DNA from: Desulfobulbus sp.
GTDB lineage: Bacteria > Desulfobacterota > Desulfobulbia > Desulfobulbales > Desulfobulbaceae
Assembly (NCBI RefSeq): GCF_030824455.1
Contig: NZ_JAVBXR010000033.1
Coordinates: 1 to 64,000 of the forward strand
Reading direction: 5' to 3'
Length of the DNA: 64,000 nt
The notes under the pieces are model-generated. The model was not told the DNA's origin. It searched no databases and worked only from the letters and a program-made list of their open reading frames with translations. The position numbers and the translations under genes were made by a program. Positions 34,450-43,598 of this stretch are shown here, in pieces (within the stretch, counting starts at the first letter, position 1; every line of letters starts with the position of its first letter).

Positions 34450-35220
34450 GTGAGCAGCAATCTGGAACAAGAACTGAAAAATCGACTGAACAGCAAACCC
34501 ATCCTGCTGATGACCCATCTGGTGCTGGGCTACCCCTCGCTTGCGGTCAACCGCGAGGTGATCCGGCAGATGGCGGCCAACGGCGTGGACTGCATTGAAC
34601 TGCAAATTCCCTTCTCCGAGCCCATTGCCGACGGCCCGGTGATCCTCAAGGCCAGCCAAGAGAGCCTAAAAAACGGCATCAGCGTGGAGGAATGCTTTAC
34701 GTTTGGCCAGGAAATGGCGGCGCACTACCCGGCGGTCCGCTTTCTTTTCATGACCTATTACAACATCGTTTTCAAATACGGCGAGGAAGCTTTTCTCCGC
34801 CGGACCAAGGACATTGGTTTTTGCGGAACCATCGTGCCCGACCTGCCTCCCGAAGAAGGGCAGACCTATCTGGCAACCAGCAAGGCTCTAGGCTTGGCGC
34901 CGGTGCAGTTTTTCACCCCCACCTCGTCCGAGGAACGGATGCGGGAGGTGGCGGCCCAAGGCGCGGGCTTTGTTTACTGCGTGGCCCGACGCGGGGTCAC
35001 CGGCCAGCAGACCACCTTTGACGACAACCTCGATCACTACCTGGCCCGCTGTCGCAGAGCCACCGACCTGCCGCTGGCGGTGGGATTTGGCATCAGCAAC
35101 CGCGCCGATGTGGCCCTGTTGGTCGGCAAGGCCGATATGGCGGTGATCGGCACCGCCACGATCAAACTGGTCGACGCCCAAGGGCCAGAAGCGGTGGGAC
35201 CGTTTATCGCCGGGCTGTAG
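34450..35220 (+). CDS. trpA: tryptophan synthase alpha subunit
   Basis: The 256-residue protein makes indole from indole-3-glycerol phosphate. The catalytic glutamate and aspartate are in CIELQIPFSEPIADGP (IEL for Glu49, ADGP for Asp60 of the Salmonella enzyme). PDLPPEE and the phosphate-gripping GFGISNRADV near 206 follow. I chose GTG 34450 because AGAGG precedes it at good spacing; earlier in-frame starts would add residues without family match. The start region (ILLMTHLVLGYPS) is somewhat unlike the common YLMAGYPD wording. It is 54 bases after trpB. Confidence 0.92.
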   Translation: MSSNLEQELKNRLNSKPILLMTHLVLGYPSLAVNREVIRQMAANGVDCIELQIPFSEPIADGPVILKASQESLKNGISVEECFTFGQEMAAHYPAVRFLFMTYYNIVFKYGEEAFLRRTKDIGFCGTIVPDLPPEEGQTYLATSKALGLAPVQFFTPTSSEERMREVAAQGAGFVYCVARRGVTGQQTTFDDNLDHYLARCRRATDLPLAVGFGISNRADVALLVGKADMAVIGTATIKLVDAQGPEAVGPFIAGL

Positions 35221-35334
35221 ACGCCGGCGCAACCTTCTTTGCGGCGCGCCTTGCTATCCTTCGAGGCCGCGCCCTTCGCTCGTCTTGTTCAACCCATCGA
35301 CGCAACCTCTTCCCGAGGTCCAAGAGACAATCCC

Positions 35335-36513
35335 ATGGAAAACGCATTCTCCGACAGAATCACCGACGTGCCCAAGTCCTTTATCCGGGAAATCCTCAAA
35401 GTCACCATCGATTCCTCGATCATCTCCTTTGCCGGCGGCCTGCCCAATCGGCTTTTCTTCCCGGTCAAGGCCCTGCAAAAGGCCGCCTTTGACGTCTTTG
35501 AAGAGGCTGGCGCCGAGATTCTCCAGTACGCCAACTCCGAGGGGTACCTGGGCCTGCGGCAGTTCATCGCCGACCGGTACCGCAAACAGGAAGGACTGGA
35601 GATTCCGGTGGAGGACATCCTGATCACCACCGGTTCGCAGCAGGGGCTGGATTTGCTGGGCAAAACCTTTCTCAACGAGGGCGACGACCTGATCATCGAG
35701 GAACCCGGCTACCTCGGGGCGATTCAGGCCTTTGCCATGTATCGGCCCCGCTTTCATCCGGTTCCGGTGAGCGAGGGCGGCATGGACACGGCCGCGCTTG
35801 GTCGGGTGCTGAGCGAGCGGCAGCCGAAACTGCTCTACACGGTTACCAACTTTCAAAATCCCAGCGGCGTCAGCTACAGCGACGACAACCGGCGGGCGGT
35901 GGCTGATCTGCTGCGCGGCAGTTCCTGCCTGATCATTCAAGACGATCCCTACGGCGATTTGCGTTTTTCCGGGAGCCGCAAGATTTCCTTCAAACACCTT
36001 CTACCGGCCAACACGGTCCTGCTCGGTTCGTTCTCCAAAACCGTGGCCCCGGCAATGCGGCTGGGCTGGCTGGTTGCGCCGCCGCTGATCATGGACAAAC
36101 TGGTGATCGCCAAGCAGGCGTCGGATCTGCACACCGATTATCTGGCCCAGCGCATCCTCCACCGATACCTCTGCGACAACGATCTCGACGCGCACATCGC
36201 CGCCATCATCCGCCAGTACGGCAAACAGAAAGAGGCCATGATCGGCGCCATCAAGGATTTTTTCCCGGCCGGCGTGCAACACACTAACCCGGAGGGCGGC
36301 ATGTTTTTGTGGGTGACCCTGCCCGAAGGGACCTCGTCCATGGCGCTCTTTGAGGCGGCCATCAAAAAGAAGGTGGCCTTTGTGCCGGGCACGCCATTTT
36401 ACGTGGACCGCAAGGACAGCAACACCCTGCGCCTCAATTTCTCCTGCTCGGACGAACCGACCATTGTCGAGGGCATCAGGCGTTTGGGCGATTCCATCAA
36501 AGCACTATTTTAA
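35335..36513 (+). CDS. PLP-dependent aminotransferase, class I/II (2-aminoadipate/MocR-like type)
   Basis: The 392-residue fold-type I aminotransferase shows LQYANSEGYLGLRQFIADRY near residue 64, TTGSQQGLDLLGKTFLNEGD near 97, TVTNFQNPSGVSY near 175, DDPYGDLRF near 201, and the Schiff-base lysine in GSFSKTVAPAMRLGW near 226. This wording matches LysN/2-aminoadipate and aromatic aminotransferases (the stand-alone relatives of MocR regulators); there is no HTH domain. It lies 114 bases after trpA. Aromatic, branched-chain or 2-aminoadipate substrates are all possible. The short lipoprotein gene follows in 20 bases. Confidence 0.88.
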   Translation: MENAFSDRITDVPKSFIREILKVTIDSSIISFAGGLPNRLFFPVKALQKAAFDVFEEAGAEILQYANSEGYLGLRQFIADRYRKQEGLEIPVEDILITTGSQQGLDLLGKTFLNEGDDLIIEEPGYLGAIQAFAMYRPRFHPVPVSEGGMDTAALGRVLSERQPKLLYTVTNFQNPSGVSYSDDNRRAVADLLRGSSCLIIQDDPYGDLRFSGSRKISFKHLLPANTVLLGSFSKTVAPAMRLGWLVAPPLIMDKLVIAKQASDLHTDYLAQRILHRYLCDNDLDAHIAAIIRQYGKQKEAMIGAIKDFFPAGVQHTNPEGGMFLWVTLPEGTSSMALFEAAIKKKVAFVPGTPFYVDRKDSNTLRLNFSCSDEPTIVEGIRRLGDSIKALF

Positions 36514-36533
36514 CCACAGGAGACACACAGGAT

Positions 36534-36824
36534 ATGCGCGCAAAAAAACTCGTCGTTGCCTTCGCGGGCTTGGCCCTCTGCTTACTGACGCTTTGGGGAT
36601 GTTCGGGAGATCAAGAGAAAAAACAGGAGAAAAAAACACCGACCGTGCAACAGCAACTCGGTCAAGATGCGGCGCAGTCGGTGCAGAAACCGCTTGCAGA
36701 GGCTCGCAAGGCGGCTCAGGCGGAGACAGGGGCAAACCAGGCCACCAAGGATGCGGCCGGCGCCTTGCAGCCAGCGGCCCCGGAAGCCGGCGGCAAGGAA
36801 AAAAAGAGACTGGAAGGATGTTGA
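36534..36824 (+). CDS. small lipoprotein
   Basis: The 96-residue product begins MRAKKLVVAFAGLALCLLTL and has a lipobox LTLWGCSG, so it should be lipid-anchored. The mature part is only about 70 residues, low-complexity and charged (Lys, Glu, Gln, Ala), with no cysteines apart from the lipidated one and the last residue. It follows the aminotransferase by 20 bases with AGGAGA before its start. No function can be inferred. Confidence 0.7.
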   Translation: MRAKKLVVAFAGLALCLLTLWGCSGDQEKKQEKKTPTVQQQLGQDAAQSVQKPLAEARKAAQAETGANQATKDAAGALQPAAPEAGGKEKKRLEGC

Positions 36825-36838
36825 TTGCCGAAAACACC

Positions 36839-36874
36839 AACGAAGAAACGCGCTGCACGGCGCGTTTCTTCGTT
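36839..36874. terminator. perfect hairpin between convergent genes
   Basis: AACGAAGAAACGCGC (36839-36853) pairs with GCGCGTTTCTTCGTT (36860-36874), a 15-base stem with a six-base loop. It stands between the convergent lipoprotein and dnaJ-like genes. There is no T run on either side, so it may be a stability hairpin or a weak terminator. Confidence 0.6.
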
Positions 36875-36957
36875 GCACACCACCTGCTGTAAAAGCGTCT
36901 GCGCGACGCGTTCTCAACCCTGGGGCAGCGTCCGCGACGCGCCCATCAGGCCCGCTT

Positions 36958-37899
36958 TCACAAACCCACCTCTGCCAATGCCTTGACCGCCTCTTCCTGC
37001 TCAGGAGTGAGGGTTTTGGGGATTCGGACCGCAATCTTCACCAACAAATCGCCGCGATGCCCGATGGGACCCGCCGGCAGCCCGTGTCCCTTGATGCGGA
37101 GCTTGGCCTCCTGCTGGACGCCTGCGGGCACCTTGACGTTGAATTTTTTGCCGTCCAAGGTGGCGACTTCAATGGCGGCGCCAAGACAGGTTTCGCTGAA
37201 AGGAATGCGGTGCTCCACCACCAGATCGTCCTCTTCCCGCTGAAACACCGGGTGCTCGGCAACATGCACCTTCAGATAGAGATCGCCCGCCGGGCCGCCG
37301 GAGGACGAAGGCGCTCCTTTGCCGCTCAAACGCAGCCGCTTGCCGTCCTCGATGCCTTTGGGAATCTTCACCGAGACGTTCTGGGTCTGCCCGTTCTGGC
37401 GCAGGCTGACGGTCTTCTCTGTTCCATGCAGGACATCCTCCAGGGTGACGGTCATCTCATAGGTCAGATCGTTGCCTGGCGTCGGTTGCGGTCCGCACCC
37501 GCCGCCGCAACCGCCGCGCGCCCCTGTCTGTCCAAAAATATTGTCAAAAGATCCGCCGCCGGTTGAACGGAAGTTGCCGGCGTTAAATCCCCCCGCATTA
37601 CGAAACCCGCCGCCAAAACCGAACTGACGGAGGATGTCGTTAAGATCGAAGTTGCGGAAGATGTCCTCCTGGGAATAACGCTGGCGAAAGCCCGCCGACC
37701 CGTAGGCGTCGTACTGCTGCCGTTTTTCCTGGTCGGAGAGCACGGCGTAGGCCTCGCTGATCTCTTTGAATTTTTCCTCCGCCGCCTTGTCGCCCTGGTT
37801 TTTGTCCGGATGATATTTAAGGGCCAGTTTGCGATAAGCCTTTTTTATCTCGTCGGCGGTGGCGGTCTTGGCGACGCCAAGAATCTGGTAGTACTCCAT
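36958..37899 (-). CDS. DnaJ-type cochaperone (CbpA-like)
   Basis: The 313-residue protein has an N-terminal J domain with the HPD motif (YHPDKNQGD, near residue 30), a Gly/Phe-rich segment (about 85-140) including [10 protein letters not shown], and two C-terminal beta domains (from about 145). The zinc-finger domain with four CxxCxGxG repeats of DnaJ is absent, so it is of the CbpA type that works with DnaK. The four cysteines in the G/F segment are unlike the usual CbpA. It lies about 100 bases downstream of the carboxypeptidase gene. Confidence 0.9.
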   Translation of the reverse strand: MEYYQILGVAKTATADEIKKAYRKLALKYHPDKNQGDKAAEEKFKEISEAYAVLSDQEKRQQYDAYGSAGFRQRYSQEDIFRNFDLNDILRQFGFGGGFRNAGGFNAGNFRSTGGGSFDNIFGQTGARGGCGGGCGPQPTPGNDLTYEMTVTLEDVLHGTEKTVSLRQNGQTQNVSVKIPKGIEDGKRLRLSGKGAPSSSGGPAGDLYLKVHVAEHPVFQREEDDLVVEHRIPFSETCLGAAIEVATLDGKKFNVKVPAGVQQEAKLRIKGHGLPAGPIGHRGDLLVKIAVRIPKTLTPEQEEAVKALAEVGL

Positions 37900-38003
37900 A
37901 ACGCTCTTGTGTACGAAAAAGTGGTTAGTTGAGAAACAGTCCCTGATGTGGGACTACTATAAGATCAAAGCGCGCATTGTCTATTGAGCCTGAGCCGTGC
38001 AGG

Positions 38004-39314
38004 TCATTTTTCCGTCCCAAGGCGGGAGCGGACACTGACGGTTTGCCGACTTGGCGCCGGCGAAGAGGCACCGAACTGTCGGCTGAGCCGATCCAACACT
38101 GCGGCGCGGTTATTGACCTGCTGGTTGAGGAGGACGACAAAGGCCTGGCCGCCCGGGAGGTAGCCGGCAAGATTGTACACCCCGGTCAGGGTGCCGGTTT
38201 TGACGGCCGCGCCGCGCTCCTTTTTCAGCAGCTCGAGCTGGGGACGGAAGCGGGTCAGCAACTGGAGCATGGCCCGCGCGGTGACGCGGTTGTCCCGCGA
38301 CAGGCCGGCCCCTTCCACCTGGACAATCGCATCGGCGGTCGCCTCGCCCAACTGGCTCGCCAACTCCCGGTGCACGGCCTGTTCGGCCTTCTTCCAGGTG
38401 GCGGGATAGCCAAATTCCTTGGCCCCGCAGGCCAGAAACATCAGGTTGGCCATGAAATTGGAAGAATACTGCAGGGTGGAACGGCTGACCTCGGTCAGGG
38501 TCTGGCGGCTCTGGTGGGTGTAAAACAGGCGAGCCCCCTGCGCCGGAACCGAACGGACTCCGCCCAGCGCCGCCACCGGCGTTCCGCCCTGTTGCAGCAG
38601 GGCGCGAAAGAGTTCGCCGGCGTGTTGCGCCATGCGGACATCGGGGTTGCACCCCTGGGCGCAGATGTTGACCCGAAACCGACCCGCCGGGCGACGTTGA
38701 CCCAACTCAATCATGATCGGCAGGGTCGGCGTCAGGGCTTCGCCGGAGACGATTCGTCCTGCCGCGTCCTTGTCGATCGGCACAGAGTTGAAATTGACCG
38801 ACAGCGGCCCGACCGGGGCGTCGTAGGGATTGTCGCTGTCTTCCTGCCCTGGGACCTGCGTGGTCAGGGCAAAGGCGGACGGATCGACGTACAGGGTCTG
38901 CACCCGGCGCAGCCCCTTCAGGCGCAGTTGCTCGCCAATGGCAATGATCTCCTCGGAAACGAGGGTGGGATCGCCAAATCCCTTGAGATAGAGGTTGTCG
39001 CGGTCGTCGAGGTAAAATTCGGTGCGGAAGCGGTGGTCCGGGCCAAGGATGGCCAAGGCCGCCGAGACGGTGGCAATCTTGAGCACGCTGGCCGGAACCA
39101 GGGAACGGTCAACATTGCAGGAATCGACGATCTGGCCGCCGGGGTCGGCAACCCCGTAGGCCCCCTGGGCGGACAGATCGGCAATGGAGCGGCAGGTCGC
39201 ATACCCGACCTGCCGCTCCATGGAACACAACATCGGCAAGAGCGCCAGCAGCCAGAGGAGGATGCGTCCCGCCCCCGGCGTCTGTCGCGCCCTTGCCGCG
39301 ACCGGCTCAGCCAA
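38004..39314 (-). CDS. dacB: D-alanyl-D-alanine carboxypeptidase, PBP4/DacB family (S13)
   Basis: The 436-residue penicillin-binding protein trims or cross-cuts peptidoglycan stems in the periplasm. The serine motif SVLK ([13 protein letters not shown], near residue 76), the [10 protein letters not shown] segment (SxN box, near 285) and VKTGTLTG (KTG box, near 375) are all present, and the intervening domain is of S13 size. The start is a TTG at 39314 that overlaps the end of trpB2 by eight bases; no better start precedes the hydrophobic [13 protein letters not shown] segment. The overlap suggests translational coupling with trpB2, an odd pair functionally. Confidence 0.85.
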   Translation of the reverse strand: MAEPVAARARQTPGAGRILLWLLALLPMLCSMERQVGYATCRSIADLSAQGAYGVADPGGQIVDSCNVDRSLVPASVLKIATVSAALAILGPDHRFRTEFYLDDRDNLYLKGFGDPTLVSEEIIAIGEQLRLKGLRRVQTLYVDPSAFALTTQVPGQEDSDNPYDAPVGPLSVNFNSVPIDKDAAGRIVSGEALTPTLPIMIELGQRRPAGRFRVNICAQGCNPDVRMAQHAGELFRALLQQGGTPVAALGGVRSVPAQGARLFYTHQSRQTLTEVSRSTLQYSSNFMANLMFLACGAKEFGYPATWKKAEQAVHRELASQLGEATADAIVQVEGAGLSRDNRVTARAMLQLLTRFRPQLELLKKERGAAVKTGTLTGVYNLAGYLPGGQAFVVLLNQQVNNRAAVLDRLSRQFGASSPAPSRQTVSVRSRLGTEK

Positions 39315-40650
39315 TCTTGGGCAGACGGGCCAGCGAGGCGTCTATCTGCTCCTGCGGATAGGCGTAATCGCTTAACTTGCCGCTCAGATAGTTGTCGTAG
39401 GACGGCATGTCGATCAAACCGGTGCCGGAGAAATTGAAAAGGATGGTCTTCGGCTCGTTGGGATCCTTCATGGCCTCGATGATCGCGCCGCGGATGGCGT
39501 GGGTGGTCTCGGGGGCGGGGATGATGCCCTCGGTCCGGGCGAAGAGGATGCCGGCCTCGAAACACTCCATCTGATGCACCGATTTGGGGGTGACAATGCC
39601 GTCGCGGACCAGGGCCGAGATGATCGGCGCCATGCCGTGGTAGCGCAGGCCGCCGGCGTGAATGCCGGGCGGCACAAAGTCGTGCCCCAGGGTGTACATG
39701 TAGAGCAGCGGGGTCATCATGGCCACGTCGCCGCAGTCGTAGGCCAGCTTGCCGCCGGTCATCGACGGGCAGGAGGCCGGCTCGTAGCCGATAAATTCAA
39801 TTTTCTTGCCGTCAAGATAATCGGGGACAAAAGGCGCAATCAAGCCGGCAAAGTTGGAGCCGCCGCCGCAACAGCCAATCACCACGTCGGGGTACTCGCC
39901 GGCGATCTCCATCTGCTTTTTGGCTTCCAGGCCAATGATCGACTGGTGCAGGACCACATGGTTGAGCACCGAGCCCAAGGCGTAGTTGGTGTCCTTGCGG
40001 CTGGACGCGTCTTCCAGGGCCTCGGAAATGGCCATGCCGAGCGCGCCTGGGGTGTTGGGGTCGCGGGCCAGGATCTCGCGGCCGGTTTTAGTGTCCATGC
40101 TGGGGCTGGCGACAACCGAACCGCCGTAGGCCTGCATGATGAATTTGCGGTAGGGCTTCTGGTCATAGGAAATCCGGACCATGTAGACCTTGCACTCCAG
40201 GCCGAACTTCGAGGTGGCCAAGGACAGGGCCGAGCCCCACTGGCCGGCGCCGGTTTCGGTGGTCAACCGTTTGACCCCTTCCCGCTTGTTGTAATAGGCC
40301 TGCGGCACGGCGGAGTTGGGTTTGTGGCTGCCCACCGGGCTGACGCCCTCGTTTTTGAAGAAGATCTTGGCCTTGGTGCCCAGCGCCTCTTCCAGTTTGT
40401 TGGCGCGAACCAAAGGCGAAGGCCGCCAGATTTTGTAGACCTCCATGACCTCCTGCGGGATTTCAATGAACCGCTCCTGGCTCATCTCCTGCTCCAGCAG
40501 GGCCATGGGAAACACCGCAGCCAGTTTTTCCGGCCCCATCGGCTGGTGAGTTACGGGATCAAGCGGCGGCTGCAGCCCCCCTGGGATGTCGGGAACAACA
40601 TTGTACCAGCTGGTCGGCATCTGATCTTCGCGCAGAACGATCTTCTTCAT
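39307..40650 (-). CDS. trpB2: tryptophan synthase beta-like protein, TrpB2 type
   Basis: The 447-residue protein belongs to the TrpB2 branch, longer than canonical TrpB and without the TrpA-contact features. It shows [21 protein letters not shown] near the start, [17 protein letters not shown] near 75, the PLP lysine in GSHKPNSA near 108, [22 protein letters not shown] near 240 and [10 protein letters not shown] near the end. TrpB2 enzymes make tryptophan from indole and serine, perhaps salvaging indole. A canonical trpB lies about 6 kb away on the other strand. The dacB start overlaps its stop. Confidence 0.92.
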   Translation of the reverse strand: MKKIVLREDQMPTSWYNVVPDIPGGLQPPLDPVTHQPMGPEKLAAVFPMALLEQEMSQERFIEIPQEVMEVYKIWRPSPLVRANKLEEALGTKAKIFFKNEGVSPVGSHKPNSAVPQAYYNKREGVKRLTTETGAGQWGSALSLATSKFGLECKVYMVRISYDQKPYRKFIMQAYGGSVVASPSMDTKTGREILARDPNTPGALGMAISEALEDASSRKDTNYALGSVLNHVVLHQSIIGLEAKKQMEIAGEYPDVVIGCCGGGSNFAGLIAPFVPDYLDGKKIEFIGYEPASCPSMTGGKLAYDCGDVAMMTPLLYMYTLGHDFVPPGIHAGGLRYHGMAPIISALVRDGIVTPKSVHQMECFEAGILFARTEGIIPAPETTHAIRGAIIEAMKDPNEPKTILFNFSGTGLIDMPSYDNYLSGKLSDYAYPQEQIDASLARLPKIG

Positions 40651-40803
40651 GATTACTCCTTTGTTGGCAAATGGTTAAAGGCGTGGCCGCGTTTGTCGGG
40701 ACAAACGCCGGACTCCTTGGTTTGGTCGCATCCTGATCGTTCCGGGACTTTTTTCGCCGGACAAGGATCAGTCGGCATTATCTACAGCACTCCTGCAAAA
40801 TTC

Positions 40804-43356
40804 TCAAGATAGGGACGTCATTTCCTCGACCCCGGTCTTCATTATCCTGACCTGCAGGGCCTCGCGTTCGGAAAAACCCAGCACCTTTTCCAGCATCTCT
40901 CGGGGATTGGTTGCCGGTTGGCCCTGGTGACCGAGCAGATCGAGCAGCAGCAGATTGTCCGTGAACTCCAGACGGCTGACCAAGGGCCGCAGATCCAGGT
41001 CTTTGTGCCGGTTCTTACGAAAACGATCAATGACGAACGTCTCCTGGCTGAGGAAATGCTTGATCCGCTGGCGCAGGTCGTCCGGGTAGACCTGCGAACT
41101 GATGGTGTACTTGAGGACGCTGCTTCTGGCCACGGCGCGCGGCGCAAAGCTGACCCCAGTCACCCGGATGGTTTCCGGCAACTGACTGTTGAGCAGGGCC
41201 ACGGTCTCTTCCATGGAGGCCAACGGCTGGGCCAAATCCATGTCAAAGGATTCGGCCAGACTTTCGACGCCCACTGGCAGGGCCTGGCTGAAGGAGACCC
41301 GGGGCGTGGGGTTGAAGCCGCTGGAAAAGAGCACCGGCAGGCCAGCCCGCTGCAGAACGCGGAACACCATCTGCAATAACTCCAAATGGCCGTAAAATCG
41401 GCTGTCGCCCAGGCGCGAATAGGAGACGCGGTAGCTGTGGCCCGGCTGGGGCTGTTTCTGTTCCTCTCGGTCCGACCGGGGCGACGGGACGGCGGGCGGC
41501 GGCGCGGAGGACGCGGGACGCGCATGGATCACCGGCTGCACGGTCTTGAAATCGCAGAGTCCGCATCCCTGACAGCCGTGGTTGCGGCAATCCGGGGTGT
41601 ACTCCCGCTGCAGGGCCTTGGCGTATTCGGCCTCCAGAAAGGCGCGCTCCACCCCGCTGCGCAGATGCTCCCAGGGCAGGGTCTCGCCGACTTCCCGCCG
41701 TCGCAGGTAGCCTTCCAGGTCAAGCTCGCATGCGGTTGCGGCCCGCCGCCACTGCTCCAGGCTGAAGTGTTCGGACCAGCTGTCGAGCCGGGCGCCGTCC
41801 TTCCAGGCGGTTTCCAGCAACCGCGACAAGCGGCGATCTCCCCGGGAAAACACGCCTTCCAGCAGCGATTGCTCAGGATCGTGCCATTTGAGCTTAAAGC
41901 CCTGGCGAGGCAGGAGTTGTTTCAACCGGTTGATCCGTCGTTTCGATTCCTCAAGGCTGATCTGCGGCTCCCATTGAAACGGGGTGTGCGGCTTGGGGAT
42001 GAAGGTGGCCACGCCAAGATTGACCTGGACCGGCCGCCCTCTGCCCTGCCCGGCCTGATAGCGAGCCTTTTTCGCCAGATGGACAATGCCTTCGACGTCC
42101 TCTTCGGTTTCGGTCGGCAGTCCCACCATGAAATAGAGCTTGATCAGCTTCCAGCCCAGGGAAAAGGCGTCGCGGCAGGTGGCCAGCAGGGCCTCCTCGG
42201 TGATGCCCTTGTTGATCACTTCGCGCAACCGGTCGGTGCCGGCCTCGGGGGCCACGGTGAAGCCGGTTTTTCTGACGCGTTTGATCTGCTCCATGATCTC
42301 TGGTGTCAAAGTTCCGACCCGCATCGACGGCATGGACACGGAAACAAAGTTGTCGGCAAAGCGGTCCATCAGGGCGCCCATCAACTCACCCAGACAGGAA
42401 AAATCGCCGGTGGACAGCGACAGCAGGGCCAGTTCCTCGAAACCGCTTGAGGCAATGCCCTGGTTGGCCAACTCCATAATCTCTTCCAGGGTCCGCTCCC
42501 GCACCGGGCGGTAGGTGATGCCGGCCTGGCAGAAACGGCAGCCGCGGGTGCAGCCGCGGGCAATCTCCAACCCAAGCCGGTCGTGCACCGGACTGACCAC
42601 CGGAACCAGAGGCTGATGCAGATAGGGCGCGGCGGACAACTGCGGCAGCACCCGTTTGCGGACCCAAGGATAGTCGGGGCGCAGGGGTTCAATGGCGGTC
42701 AGGCGGCCCTGTTGATAATGCGGGCGGAAAAAGGCGGGCACATAAACGCCGGCAATCTGGGCCAGCCGTTCGAGCACAAGGTTCCGGTTCCACTGCTCCA
42801 CCTTGGCCTGCAGCAGCAGGTCGGCGATTTCAATAATAATTTCCTCGCCGTCGCCGAGCACAATGGCGTCAAAAAAATCAGCGACCGGTTCCGGGTTCAG
42901 CGAGCAGGAACCGCCGCCCAGCACCAAGGGATGCTCCTCGCTGCGGGCTGCGGCGCGCAGGGGCAGCCCGCCCAGATTCAGCACGGTGAGAATGTTGGTG
43001 TAGCAAAGTTCGTAGGGCAGGGTAATGCCGAGAACGTCGTAGGCCGAAAGCGCGACCTTGGCCTCCAGGGAAAAGAGCGGCAATCCCTGGGCGCGCAGCT
43101 CCTGCTCCATGTCCACGTCAGGGGCATAGGCGCGATGGGCGGCGACGTGATCCTGCCCGTTGAGGATATGATAAAGAATCTGCAGCCCCTGGTGGGACAT
43201 GCCGATCTCATAGAGATCAGGAAAAACTAGGCAGAAATTGAGGCTGTCGGCGTCCATGCGGCCGCTGACCGCATGGAGTTCGCCGCCGACATATTGACCC
43301 GGCTTGCGCACCAGAGGAAGAATCGGACCAAGATCAAGGGGTGTAGGTGTGACCAT
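40804..43356 (-). CDS. TIGR03960 family radical SAM protein with C-terminal DUF2344 domain
   Basis: The 850-residue protein combines a radical SAM module (cluster motif GCTRGCRFCQAG near residue 270) with a C-terminal TIGR03936/DUF2344 domain (from about 640; YRVSYSRLGDSRFYGHLELL). This pair is common beside ribosome-maturation genes in anaerobes, with a guessed role in RNA modification. An N-terminal B12-binding-like region is present (LGGGSCSLNPEPVADFFDAI near 150). The cysteine-rich segment CRNHGCQGCGLCDF near 600 may hold another cluster. It lies about 150 bases upstream of trpB2 on the same strand. Confidence 0.88.
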   Translation of the reverse strand: MVTPTPLDLGPILPLVRKPGQYVGGELHAVSGRMDADSLNFCLVFPDLYEIGMSHQGLQILYHILNGQDHVAAHRAYAPDVDMEQELRAQGLPLFSLEAKVALSAYDVLGITLPYELCYTNILTVLNLGGLPLRAAARSEEHPLVLGGGSCSLNPEPVADFFDAIVLGDGEEIIIEIADLLLQAKVEQWNRNLVLERLAQIAGVYVPAFFRPHYQQGRLTAIEPLRPDYPWVRKRVLPQLSAAPYLHQPLVPVVSPVHDRLGLEIARGCTRGCRFCQAGITYRPVRERTLEEIMELANQGIASSGFEELALLSLSTGDFSCLGELMGALMDRFADNFVSVSMPSMRVGTLTPEIMEQIKRVRKTGFTVAPEAGTDRLREVINKGITEEALLATCRDAFSLGWKLIKLYFMVGLPTETEEDVEGIVHLAKKARYQAGQGRGRPVQVNLGVATFIPKPHTPFQWEPQISLEESKRRINRLKQLLPRQGFKLKWHDPEQSLLEGVFSRGDRRLSRLLETAWKDGARLDSWSEHFSLEQWRRAATACELDLEGYLRRREVGETLPWEHLRSGVERAFLEAEYAKALQREYTPDCRNHGCQGCGLCDFKTVQPVIHARPASSAPPPAVPSPRSDREEQKQPQPGHSYRVSYSRLGDSRFYGHLELLQMVFRVLQRAGLPVLFSSGFNPTPRVSFSQALPVGVESLAESFDMDLAQPLASMEETVALLNSQLPETIRVTGVSFAPRAVARSSVLKYTISSQVYPDDLRQRIKHFLSQETFVIDRFRKNRHKDLDLRPLVSRLEFTDNLLLLDLLGHQGQPATNPREMLEKVLGFSEREALQVRIMKTGVEEMTSLS

Positions 43357-43598
43357 AGGTGTTTTGGGGAGAAGAGGAAAAGAAGAGAAAAAAAAGGATC
43401 AATTATAACCGATTAAAATAGCAAGAAAAGCCCGGTAGTACATCTCGCTTGGCCCCCCTTGTTGCACCAGGGAACGCAGTGCGTTACTTTTTATGCAGAC
43501 CGCATGGAATATCGGTTCGACTCTTGCATCATTTTAAAAAACTGTGCAGGAACGCTTGCACGCCCTTTCCCTCTCTCACCGAAACACCGGAAAGAAAC

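Noticed and set aside
33013-34659. 548-residue frame antisense to trpB
   Set aside because: No motif, crosses into trpA and the intergenic region, no ribosome-binding site.
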